From: Dillenia suffruticosa | Lineage: Eukaryota > Streptophyta > Magnoliopsida > Dilleniales > Dilleniaceae | Assembly: GCA_033439265.1 (NCBI GenBank) | Contig: JAVTVX010000004.1 | Coordinates: 16,071,701 to 16,135,700 of the forward strand | Length of the DNA: 64,000 nucleotides | Direction of reading: 5' to 3' | Part shown: piece by piece, positions 1-10,195 of the stretch | Layout: every line of letters begins with the position of its first letter | Numbering within the stretch: the stretch's first letter is position 1 | Notes under the pieces: model-generated | What the model saw: only the letters and a program-made list of their open reading frames with translations | Database searches by the model: none | Told to the model about the DNA's origin: nothing | Made by a program: the position numbers and the translations under genes

Positions 1-1700
1 AGGGAGGGTCTAGGAGTTGATCAAGATTCTACTGTACCCCAAGCTGAGAAGGGTCTGAATAGTTTTATTTTGGTTACCCAAGAGGGACCAAAAGTTGATC
101 AAGGTTCTGTTGCCCCCAGGTTAAGCAGGGTATGGATAGTCTTACTTTGGTTACTTGGGAAGAAACCCAGGAGCATACTATTGGATCATCGGAGACTAAT
201 GTTTATCAAGTCTTGGTGGTAAGGGAGAAAACATCAGCTCTTGTTAATGATACACCTGTCCAGGAGTGTGCACTGATAATTGAGTGCAGTAGTGTTTCAA
301 GTGCGAGGATTGGGATAGGCCATGGTGCTCTAAAGATAACATCCCGACTCGGTGACAATTCTCTATTTTTACCACCTTGAATTCTTCCGCCCAGCCTCCT
401 CAGGGAAGGAAGAACAAAAAAGGAAGGAAGAGAGCATACAAAGGTGATAAGGGGGTATATCCCCTCATATTACATTCCTGAATTTAGATTATTGGAATGT
501 AAGGGGTCTGAATGATCCCATTCATATCAGGCCTATGAAGAATTTTGTGGTGTAGAATCGGTTGCAGTTCAGTGACTTTATAAAGATACAGGTGTAATCT
601 TCTAATGAGATACATGTTCAGCAGATTTTATTACCTCATTGGAGATTATTGTTGCCCATGTGAGTAATTCTACTAGCCATATATAGTTGAGTTGGAATTC
701 AATGGAGGCTAAGGTGACTTGTTAGACATAGTGGATTCATTATAGGGTTCAGTTCATAAGTGTAGATTTTAGCTATGAGATCACTGTAGTTTATGGGTTA
801 AACATGGTAGGAGATCATCGATCACTCTGGGATTTCTTGAGATCTTAGGGTAGGAGGGTAGATACTCCTAGTGTTTTGTCAAAGACTTTAATGTGGTTAG
901 ACGTCCGTTTAAGAGGAGTAGAGGCACAGCTAGATGGTCTATGGCTAATTGTGTATTGGATGAATGTATACAGTAGTTGGAATTGGAGAACTTGTGATAA
1001 ACTAGGACTTTCTTCACTTGGTGAAAGAGACAAACAGCAAAAGCTATTAGAAAAAAGTTGGATAGGATGTTGGTTAATTCCATTTAGCTAACTTCTTATC
1101 CTTGTTCAAAGGCAATATTTCTCCTCCTAGGTGATCTGGATCATTCTCCATGTGCACTCAGAGTTCAGGGGGGAATCAGTATAGAATGGTGTCATTTAAG
1201 TTCTTTGAGTTCTAAATGGATCATCCTCAATATCACGAGATTGTGTAAGAGGCCCAGGAGAACATGTATTATGGGGGGACTCCGATATATCGCCTATACA
1301 GGAAGCTTAAGGGGTTGGAGCAAAGATTGAGGCAACTAAACCATTGGAAGTGCAATGAATTATCTGTCAGAGTGCAGAAGGTCCGAGAGAGACCTATTCA
1401 AATACAACAAGAGCAGTTACTAGATAGGGTAGTAAGTGATTTGGGCAATAAGGAGAGGATTGCTACTTTTCATTATCACAACTTGCAAATATGGAGAAAA
1501 GTATGTTGAGGCAGAAGGTCAGAGTACAATGGCTCCAGTTAGGAGATCAAAATACTTCATTCTTTTTGGGTATGGTTAGGCATAGATATAACAAGAACAC
1601 TATACATTCTCTGGTCAAAGAAAATGGCACACGGATATCTGATTTGGGTGATATTAGATGAGAAGCAGTCAACAATTTCAGGGACTATTTACAAGTTGAG
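1..1700 (+). mobile_element. LINE (non-LTR retrotransposon) remnant, 5' part
   Basis: Decayed plant LINE, cut off on the left by the window edge. Three landmarks lie in the expected order. At about 480-520 the translation reads LDYWNVRGLND, the usual start of the LINE endonuclease. At about 1,264-1,509 an 81-codon open frame starts MYYGGTPIYRLYRKLKGLEQ, typical of the segment between endonuclease and reverse transcriptase. At about 1,505-1,660 the hallmark RQKVRVQWLQLGDQNTSFF is followed by VKENGTRISDL. Many stops and frameshifts separate these blocks, so the element is dead. The match ends near 1,700, before any reverse transcriptase motif, where a Ty3 gag fragment on the other strand begins. 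The stretch 1-480 probably holds the end of ORF1. Family knowledge: LINE ORF2 combines endonuclease and reverse transcriptase for target-primed insertion. Confident of the class, not of the lineage. Confidence 0.8.
16..171 (+). repeat. 78-bp tandem duplication in the LINE ORF1 area
   Basis: Two adjacent copies of about 78 bp (26 codons) start with GTTGATCAAG at 16 and 94. They share the order of short blocks, including a GGTCTGAATAGT-like and a TTTGGTTAC-like block. They have diverged by substitutions and small indels. The unit length is a multiple of three and the copies lie in the presumed ORF1 C-terminal part, so this may have been a protein repeat. Confidence 0.6.
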
Positions 1701-3362
1701 AGGAGAGATGTGGACTTTCTCTTGGCCCTTCTGCAAATGACAAAGTATACCTCGAACTATTATCGGAGTTGAGAAAAGCTCTTGACACTAAACAGAGGGA
1801 GGGAATTGAACCATATCAACACGTTGCCCTTCAGGGTTGTTGGAAAGTGCTTGTACATGGTAGCGTCAAACATGTCTCTCAAGATCATCACAGTGATGAA
1901 GTCGGCAACATGATCCCTGGGATCGGTGGTGTTATCATACCTCTCCAGAGGGAGTACATCGCGAGGCATCGGCTCTGAGGAGATCTCGGGGTCAAATGGC
2001 AAGAAACCGATGTGATAGGAGCAGGCTCATCTCTCTTCAGTACTTTAGCTTGTTTGCTACAAGCTCCTCAACCTATTTCCTTAGATCATCTGGGTTGTGT
2101 CGGGATGTCATCAAGGGTTCTCAATGCTCTCTGTGCTTGAGCCTTCGTGTGTACATGTGACCTGATCCGTAAGAAGAGGATTGGGCTCCCGGTCAAAGAG
2201 TGCAACTGAGTTCCTTTAATTGCTTGCTCATATTTTGTATTTTAGATTCTAACCTCTCTACCTGAGGTTGAATGACCCTTGTAGGGGAAGCAAGGGTAAC
2301 GAGAGGTGTCGGCTGACTTGGGTGACTAGCTATGGATTTTACCTCAGGCAAATTAGTGATGACAGGAGGCCTGTTAGGGTTGTTCCACCACATGTTGTGT
2401 AGTGTTTGTTAGGGAGGCGATGTGCACAATCCTGGTCATTCTCTAAGGAGGCACATTCTCTCGATAAAGTTGTATAAGATCGATTTCTTTCTAATCTATT
2501 CCCACGGATGGTGCCAATCTATTGGAGGTGGGTCTTGACTCTACAAATAATAAATCTGCTAACTCGTACGGGATAACTTGGTCACTTGGTAATCTCGATC
2601 AACGAAATCTACAAAAAGATTATCGGACGGTGCCAATCTGTTGGAGGTGGATTTGGCTCCACAGATAATAACTCTGCTAACTCATACAGGATAACTTAGC
2701 TGATCGGTAATCAATCAATGGGATTTACAAAAAGACTATCAGAGGGTACTTCGGCAGAATAGGGTTCGACACTCAAATTAGAGAACGGTTTTCGAAAGAG
2801 GGAAAACAAACAAAAAGAAAGCTTCGGTCGTGCCAAAGGTACGAGAGTGCAAAAGTTTCAGCCAAGAGTGTGCATACTTCACTAAATGATTTAACGATGT
2901 ATATATAATTACCTAATGGGAGAGACGTATGCGTGTAGGGTGTTGAAACTGGTTGTAGAGATTTTCTTCTATGATTTGAAGTCTCATTTCCATTTATAGA
3001 AAGTCCTGTTCATATTTTTAGGAGAAGTGAATATTTTCCTCATAAGGCCGAATGACGATCATCGAACATCGAAGAGGTGTTGTGACCAAGCAATTGTCTA
3101 CCAATCAAAACTTGGTCGATAAATGTAGAGTAGGTATAGATTGTGTCTAATCGTCTGGGAGATGAATATTGTGTTAACGACATTGTTTAGTAGATGTGTA
3201 CCTTGGGCTAGGGGTCAGAAGGGTCTTAAGGCTCATAATGGTGACTGGTCTTCAAATGAAATGATTGATCAAACAGGCAGCTACTAACTAAGTGAGCAAT
3301 AATGATACACGAGAGTTTTCTGGGTCAATCTTGAGCCCAATGTGGCTTTGGCCATTTTGACA
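1700..3362 (-). mobile_element. Ty3 (Tat-like, non-chromovirus) retrotransposon fragment: 5' LTR plus gag
   Basis: Fossil of a Ty3-type LTR element on the minus strand. About 1,690-2,400 encodes a gag polyprotein of the plant retrotransposon gag family; the block YDNTTDPRDHVADFITVM followed by LKGNVLIWFNSLP is characteristic. Upstream (rising coordinates) lies a primer-binding-like sequence, minus-strand TTGGCACCGTCCGATAAT at about 2,616-2,633. A probable LTR follows at about 2,640-3,362, with plus-strand ends TGTTGGAGG and TTTTGACA. Only the 5' LTR and gag side remain; protease, reverse transcriptase and integrase are absent from the window. It is broken, with several interruptions in gag. 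The left edge abuts the LINE near 1,700. No second LTR was seen, so age cannot be estimated. Confidence 0.65.
2511..2748. repeat. 119-bp tandem duplication across the LTR/primer-site junction
   Basis: The block starting GTGCCAATCT occurs at 2,511 and again at 2,630, giving a 119-bp period. Both copies continue through TTGGAGGTGG, CTCTGCTAACTC, GGATAACTT and a final ACAAAAAGA-TATC block. The repeat covers the junction between the Ty3 LTR and its primer-binding site, so this junction is present about twice. Confidence 0.7.
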
Positions 3363-3784
3363 ATGCATCATCATATGCTTATAAAAATATTTCTAACTAT
3401 ACCATTATGTAATTAACTATATATCATACCCTCAAAATAATTATCTTAGTAAAAGTAATAATAATTTTTTTTATTATCAGTACCATGCTAATTTGAAAAA
3501 AAAAAAATCAAAACTAAACTATACTGTTTTCTGAGTTCTGCGGTAACGCTTTGTACATGCTTACCAGGGATGCTGATGCAATAAATTTATTGACTCTTAA
3601 TGTGAATTTCAAAAATCCATAAAATAATTATCAATTTGATTGTAACACATACAAGATATTTACATCAGATACAAAGATCGAATTTAGATAAATACGTGAA
3701 ATTTTACCTTTTTTATTTTTATTTTATTGTGTGTTATTTATAATAGATTTTGGTCTAGTCGAAAATTTTTGTAGAAAATTAAAA

Positions 3785-5609
3785 TACAACTTAGAGAGGG
3801 TGAATATGTTGTTCCGGTCCATTTTCAAAATATTTGGATATTTGTGAAATATTGTTGGTGAACTAAAGATAGAAACGTGGTCCACTCTAACTGGTGTACG
3901 CCCACTCCTAGATTTTCTTCTAGATTTTCACTATTTTTTCAAATAATACACTGACCACTTGCTTCCAGATGCAAGTAAGGCCTTGACAAATGTTTTCCTC
4001 TCAAAACACTAACAACCACCTTGATTGTTTCTTTCCCTCTATAAACCCAAATCTGAGAATACCCTCTTAAATTCCTTTTCTTTTCTGAATAGGAGATGTG
4101 TAAAGTTACAAAGATGAAGCTAACTCTTCTGATTTTACATATATGAGATCATTAACAAGTGCAAAAAAATGTATGTGTATTCGAGAGCAACTAGCATTCT
4201 TCAAAACTTCTTGATGTAGATCTTCTGAAATTATTTTTATATAAACATTCAAAAGTTCCATTGAAGTAGATGAGTTTTTGAATATTGACAATAAATGCTC
4301 GATCTGCCTCATTAAATACTTTCACCTATATTTTGCTTTTTCTACACAACAATAAAAACTTCATGTATTTGAAAAGTATGAACATTGAGTATAGACAATC
4401 AACTAACTTGTATTGTGCTCAACCAAGTTCTAAATAATAATTAAGATTTATATATATCAGTCAAATTACATTTGTTTTTGGTTGATCGTTCAATGTTATA
4501 TTTACGCATTCAGTTCGACTTTTCTTAAATTTTGATCGACCGAGTTCAGAGAGTGGTCACCTTATTCAACCGATGTCACAACTCAGTAGATTGCTATCAA
4601 TTCTTCCTTTTAATTTAGTTGATTAAAAATTTCAGTCAATTGATTGTGTTTAGTATGATTAGATTTTCAGTCGAATGATCATATTGATCAATCAACTATA
4701 TTTCGAAGATCAGTTCAACGAAAATTTTTTACAAGTGACCGAGTATGTGAGACTTTTGAAAATTAACTTGAGGAGCTCAAATTTTAGATACTTTGGCTTT
4801 TGTTGAACTAGGTTGGAGTTGACCTTTAAAAAAGGTTGGCTGAATATCCATCTCTTTTAGTTTAGTTGGTTGATTTTAAACTAAGCTGATTGCTATTTAA
4901 AAATCTATTCAACTAATTTTCATTTTCATTCAACTGACTAGGAAGAATTGTCAAGCTGAATGCTGATTTCAGTGGATTAAAATGAATTTGGCTGAATTTC
5001 AAAATCATTCAACTGACCTTCTAAATGAGTTGGCTGAATTTCAAACTCAGCTAGCTGATTTTAAATTTCAACTTATAGCTTTTCTAACTCGGTTCAACTG
5101 ATTTTCTATTTTAGTAGATTTTCTACCTAAAGTATTTGTCCAAAAGTAGAATTATAAAATTGGTTGACTGGGTTTACTTAACCTTGAAACTATTTGGCTA
5201 ACTTTTAATTTTATTTGACTGTATTGAAAAAATCATCAAACTGAATTTGATTCCAGTAGATTGAAATAGACTATCACATTATTTCACTTTTGGTCGAATG
5301 TTTTTCAAATTCAGTAGATAGTTTTCCAGAACGGTCAACATATTTTTCATGATATTCTACTGATATTTCAAGACCATTCGATTGTTCACTCATTTCAGCG
5401 AATTGAGTTATTTTATGTTAAAATCGGTCTACTGAATTTATATACTCAGTTCAACTTATTTTAGTTTTATTCGACCGATATAATATATTTTATATTTTCC
5501 AACCGAACACATGTGAATTCAGTAGACTGTACTTAACATATTATTTCTGAAATTTTTGTTTTAATTCTTGAATTGTTTTGCTCATAATCAAAACTCAAAC
5601 ATGCCAACA
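3785..5609 (-). mobile_element. Ty1/copia-type LTR (solo or truncated)
   Basis: Probable long LTR in minus orientation. The right edge (5,601-5,609) reads on the minus strand TGTTGGCATGTTTGAGTTTTG, a common beginning of plant copia LTRs. Near the left end the minus strand reads GGAGTGGGCGTACACC (about 3,895-3,910) and then GTGGACCACG, the usual U5 signature of these LTRs. It then reaches a block like ACATATTCACCCTCTC (about 3,796-3,811). A TATA-like stretch lies at about 4,035-4,045. No internal coding region of the same element was found on either side, so it is either a solo LTR or the remains of a truncated copy. The left boundary is uncertain by about 50 bp. About 1.8 kb long. Confidence 0.5.
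4440..5545. repeat. Dense array of degenerate TTCAGTCGACTGAA-like motifs
   Basis: For about 1.1 kb, variants of a palindromic core recur every 15-45 bp in both orientations, for example TTCAGTCAATTGA, TTCAGTCGAATGA, ATTCAACTGA, TTCAGTGGATT and GGTTCAACTGATTTT. Spacing is irregular, so it is not a simple satellite. The array lies inside the proposed copia LTR. Confidence 0.6.
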
Positions 5610-5799
5610 AAAAAAATATATAATTTTGAAAATAAAAATCAAACTTTTCTCTTCACTACTTTGATCAAGCCAAACACGCACTTTAATGAATCAAGCTTTT
5701 CAAATAAAGATCTTCTTAAGTCAAAGTTCATCAACCACTGCAATAGATATAGGTGAAGATCAGGTGAAACCCTCTGATCTGGTTGCTCACTAAACTATC

Positions 5800-6028
5800 C
5801 TCATCACCCAAAATTCTCAAATACAACCAACCTCCTTTGGGTTAAGTACCAAACTCTTTTGAACTGAATTGTCAAACACTCCACCCCCTTAATCAAAGGT
5901 CTCGAGTTCAGACTCAAAAATGGATTTGGGAGGATTAACCCCTCAATAGGGCCATAGTGCTCGGATTGGATTAGTCGATCAAAATCCGGATATCGGTGGG
6001 TAAAAACTATAAAAAAAAAAAAAAAAAA
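5800..6028 (+). mobile_element. tRNA-derived SINE with poly(A) tail
   Basis: A roughly 230-bp unit ends in an 18-A tail at 6,011-6,028. A box B-like element, TCGAGTTCAGACTC, lies at about 5,901-5,914, with a box A-like GGGTTAAGTACC at about 5,839-5,850. The 3' body, GGATTAGTCGATC then ATCCGGATATCGGTGGGTA, resembles the 3' region common to several plant SINE families. SINEs carry an internal Pol III promoter and are mobilised by LINE enzymes. No clear target duplication was found, and the 5' boundary is approximate. Confidence 0.5.
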
Positions 6029-6820
6029 GGGGCTCCAATGGACTGACAAAAAATATCAAAGCAGTGCACTTTGGTCTCAACAAAACCAAACCAAACCAAA
6101 CATTATTGGGACTTGATCGACCAATGTATGCATTGTCTATTGCATGCATTGCTCTTTACCATGCCACAAGTAGTTGCTTGCTTCAAGCTACAACCATGTT
6201 TGGAGTTTCCAAGACTAATCCTCATTGGGACTATCATTAGCAATAGAGTTGTTTGCTTCTGAAATACCTTCTACCTTACTGGTTCATTTCTGTTGGTGTC
6301 TTTGTTCTCACTAACACCATCCTGATTTGTGGTCATGTTGATGTTCATTATTTTCTTTTTCTCCCCCACAATCTCCTGCAGAAGCTCTGGATCACATTCT
6401 TTTTCTTCCTCAGCATTTAATACATTCTTTTGCTTTTGCCTCCTCTTTGGGCTTTTTTTTCTCCTCCAGTTCCTTAAGACACCGTTTCTCACTTTTTAGT
6501 GATAATCTTCAGAATCTAGGAGCTTATATTAACACCAAAATATCTTTGATGATATGAAATGCTTTACTACTACATGAAAATGAAATGCTTGGTATGCATA
6601 CACCAATGAACATAGGTTATAAACTAGTCACTAATTGAGAAAAGGTTTTCATGAGGAAGTAGGCACGCCGTAAGAGTAAATGAGTCTTCCAAAGTGGAAG
6701 GATGATGACATGACTGATAAATTTAGGAACGTCTAAAATGCCACAAAATTGAAGTAAACAAACATGTCTACATGTACCATGACAGAGCATCTTGATTATA
6801 GATCTCAGCTAATAATGATA
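6029..6820. other. No gene recognised; one lysine-rich open frame on the minus strand
   Basis: Mostly unassigned sequence. A 73-codon frame at 6,271-6,492 (-) encodes a lysine- and glutamate-rich peptide containing NAEEEKECDPELLQEIVG. An overlapping second frame starts KRCLKELEEKKKPKEEAKAK, so together they resemble a coiled-coil exon with a frameshift. I do not recognise a family. It could be a decayed exon or chance in A-rich DNA. Confidence 0.2.
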
Positions 6821-7217
6821 CACTACAAAATTAAAGACCTATACTGACGATAACATATATTGTCAGTATCTTTTAGGGATGATTTTTATGTCTATAGAGA
6901 TGCCTTATGATGAAACCATTGGGAAATGCATACATTTTCTAATGGAATAAATTGTCCACCAAGAAAACCTTTACCAACCATGAATAAAGATAGCACAACC
7001 GACTATAAAACCGATATTCAACTCTGATGCTATTAAGGTGGTCTATAGATGTAATAGTCTTTTGGTACGATTTGAAAACAGTTTTTATATAACTCCCTTT
7101 TACTGTCTACTTAACAATACCGTTCGCATATGTTTTACGTCTATGGAAACACATAAATTGTACTTAATCATACCGTTTGCATAAATTTTACCTATGCTAA
7201 CCTATATATTGTACTGT
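6821..7217. mobile_element. Possible left end of a second CACTA-like element
   Basis: CACTACAAAATTAAAGACC at 6,821 resembles a CACTA terminus. It is followed by short repeated blocks such as TTTTACGTCTATGGAAAC and TTTTACCTATGCTAACC, preceded by CCGTTTGCATA-like motifs (about 7,120-7,205), which look like subterminal repeats. The larger CACTA element at 7,218 begins directly after. No matching right end was identified beyond 28,840, so this is tentative. Confidence 0.3.
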
Positions 7218-7235
7218 CACTGCTGGAATAGGGAC
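7218..7235 (+). repeat. Left terminal inverted repeat of the CACTA element
   Basis: CACTGCTGGAATAGGGAC. It pairs imperfectly with the right terminus at about 28,820-28,837 and is preceded by TGT, which also follows the right end. Confidence 0.8.
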
Positions 7236-7500
7236 TATCAGTAATGGAAAATTAGCGATGGAAAATTAGAGATGGAAAAAAATCCATTGCTGATAGCGAC
7301 GGATTTTTGATGGAATTACAATCAAGAAGTCAATATTAAGAAGCGCAAATCACCGACGGAAAACCAACGGATTACTGACATATAATTCCGATGGATTAGC
7401 AGCCGAATAAAGACAGATTTAATGATGGATTATAATCCGTCAATAATTTTTGCCAATTAACAATAGATTATCGAGGGCAAATAGAGCGTCGAATTTGGCT
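7236..7500. repeat. Left subterminal repeat array of the CACTA element
   Basis: Multiple short copies of ATTAGCGATGGAAA, GCGACGGATTT, CACCGACGGAAA and ATAATCCGTC in both orientations. In CACTA elements such arrays bind the element's own DNA-binding protein (TNPA in En/Spm). Here that role is inferred from position and form only. Confidence 0.7.
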
Positions 7501-8250
7501 CTCGGTAATTGTTAGAGTTCTAAAGCAAAGTTAAAAAAATACTAAGTGACATTACACCTGCAGGTCCTAACTCGTCTCTCTCTCCCTTCCCTAACTTCTC
7601 CAAAATTATTTGCAAACTCTGTCTGCCAAATGCTAGCTTCTTCATGCTATAGGGTCATCCCCGCATATCATGATGGCATCATCGAGGTTCATCTGTGATT
7701 AGGGTTTTCCTCTTCATCTGCGATGGCATTATCTGAGAGGACATAATTTTGGTTTTGAAAGATTAGGGTTTCCTATGCGTTGAGGTTCGTCTGTTTATGT
7801 CTCCTTCTTACATTAGGGTTTCGTCTCATTTTCTAAAAATATTGCTGCTACTTGCTGTTATAGGGTTTCTTGTCCTTGAATTTCATATGTTTGCTTGTTC
7901 TATGCCATAATTTGGCTTTCTGATTTTCATTTTCCGTCTTTGGTTACAGGCTGATTCGAGAATCGAAGGCGTTTCCCCATTGCATGTAAAGGAATAAGAA
8001 GACGGAGTTTGCAGGTAAACCTTCGATTGCCGATTCATGTTTCATAGATAATAGCTCTCTTTGTGTGGCAGTGTTTGGAAAAGCTCGTACTATTCTTCTC
8101 AAGACTTATTATGTTTCTTTCGTTAGAAGTTTTGATTAGAATAAGAAATTTTTCCTTGATGGCTTGTTGAGGTAGCCTTAGGATTTCTCTATTAATGGGT
8201 ATATAGCATACATGATATTTTTTACACATTAGGCAAATTGTTTGCACTTT
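7501..8250 (+). promoter_or_regulatory. Leader-like region of the CACTA element with four telobox motifs
   Basis: Between 7,701 and 7,868 the motif AGGGTTT occurs four times in the same orientation (7,701, 7,765, 7,815, 7,862), three of them as TTAGGGTTT. CTC-rich sequence (about 7,570-7,600) and splice-like junctions lie nearby (CAG|GTAAACC at about 8,013). Teloboxes of this kind are common in plant promoters and 5' leaders of translation-related genes. The region could be the transposase gene's promoter and leader or a captured host leader; the sequence does not decide between them. Confidence 0.45.
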
Positions 8251-10195
8251 TCACCCTCAGTTTTGGATCAGCTGTCTATTCTGTATCGTACTGCTAATTT
8301 TGGATGTTAATGTTGGGTTACTTCTGCTGATTAATGTGATTGATTTTTGGAATGAGAGCAGTGTTCTATCCTGCTTCTCCCTTAGTCTTGTAGGTTTTAA
8401 AGCAGACCTCCTAATTAAATCATTATCAAATGTCTAGGACATCTTTAACAAAAATAAATAAATAAATAAAATAGAGACCAATAATCAAGCAAGTCATGAA
8501 AGTAATAAGTAGTCAAGTGCATTCAATTACATCCCTGCATACTAAACATCTCAGTCCTCAAACCTGTCCATTTTCTAATGTCTCCTCACGTCTTCACGTT
8601 ATTCCTAAATTCAATCCTTCAAAAAGAATTAAGTTTATGCAATCCTTAAAAAATGTCATCTCAAGGTCCATTACTCTCGTCCGCTTAGTCTTGCATGTAC
8701 CTAGCCACTCGGATCCAATCAGGTTCCAGTCAAGCTTGAGTTGTCATAGGTCATCCTTCATTCAATCAAGCTCATCTGCTATCTGGTCTAGCAGAAGCTT
8801 TAGTTGGACTATGATCTGGTCAAGCAGTTTTCAATATCTCTATGAACCTACTTCCCATTCCAACAAGTTCGTGTTAAATTCTCATTGCAACAAAGCCGTG
8901 TCTCATAAAAACTCAAATTTATGAATTGGAAGGTAACAAACAAAGAGATATAAGATTGGTGGGTTAATGGTGAACATATGGAGTATGACCCCAAAAAAAA
9001 TGCATATGGAGTGTGTATCCTCTATAATTTCTTTAAAGTCCTCAATTAACATGACAAAAGCCAAGCGTGCTTGTACATTGTCCTTGCCTTAGATTGGCAA
9101 TTTGAATAAGACTTGCTAGTGGGTTAGTCCCATGCGCAACATAAATCTACAACACCAAAGACTAGTTGTACTAAACTTCTCCTCTTTTGGGGGGGAAAAA
9201 TCTTCTTCTTCTTCTTCTTCTTCTTCTTCTTCTTCATCTTCATCTTCTTCTTCTTCTTCTTCTTTTGGTTGCCATGGAATATTTTTTCAGTAATCATTAT
9301 ATTCGGACTAATCTGATCTAAGCCATTCTATGACTGTAGTTCTTTTATATTAAATTTATTAGTTTAATAACTATTCCATTTACAAGAGCAAATGATAGGG
9401 CTCGGAGGATAACTACCCTTTTTAAATTTTAAGAAATTGAAATTTATTTTTTTTAAATTATATTTTGTCTCATTGATTTATAAATTTATGGTCTCACTTT
9501 TTAATAATTTTTATGGTTTTTAATTGATTTTCTTTTATTTTAACTAAGAAACGATATAATCAAAATAAAAGAAAATAAGAGAATTTAAGAAGTAGAAAAC
9601 TTGAACTTTGTTGCAATGGGAAGTAGGTTATAGAAAATTGCAAAGTGATGTCACCAATTACCACAAACATTACCAGTCAACAAGTTTGTGTCATTACTCA
9701 TTATATTTGTAAAGCTTGGTGCATGTTGCCTATATATTAACATTCCAATAACCTCAATGGTAATCTGCTTTGCGCACTTTGCTATCTTTTAATTCATTAA
9801 ATTGTGTTATAAACTTCCTTTCTCTCTTAAGCAATTAAGCAACTCTATAAATAATTGTATATTACGTTCCTACATGCAAAATCCTCTCTCTCTCTTTCCC
9901 TCTTTGAATCTGTAATTTCTCAAAGGGCGATGTTGCAGAGACATTTTGGTATTCTGTCCACCTCCATGAATAGACATGTCGGAGTTTTGAAGGCAGCTAC
10001 TATGTCAAAATAGTTGTCTCAACTTCGTACTAGGATTTCCTTTGGGAGCTTTAACCATCACTCATAACATAAGCACTTCCACCATTATTTTGTTGCCACG
10101 TTGATGTATTTGCGCATGTTGTTAAGCTTATATTTCTCTCCTTGATTTTTTGTTATACAGTGTGTATTTCGAAAATGGGATCCATTGATCGTAAT
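8251..10195. other. CACTA interior upstream of the transposase; no gene recognised
   Basis: AT-rich sequence with a 142-codon plus-strand frame at 8,496-8,924 that is serine-rich and matches no family I know. It is probably chance, because the segment has short internal repeats such as ATCTGGTC-AGCAG. A CTT microsatellite lies at about 9,202-9,265. I see nothing else. Confidence 0.4.
9202..9265 (+). repeat. (CTT)n microsatellite
   Basis: About 20 CTT units with two CATCTT interruptions near 9,236-9,247. It lies inside the CACTA element upstream of the transposase gene. Confidence 0.95.

Noticed and set aside
8496-8924. 142-codon plus-strand Ser-rich frame inside the CACTA element
   Set aside because: No recognisable domain, biased composition from short internal repeats, no supporting splice or start context.
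9202-9265. CTT tract as a polypyrimidine splicing or promoter element
   Set aside because: A simple microsatellite explains it, and no nearby exon border was found.
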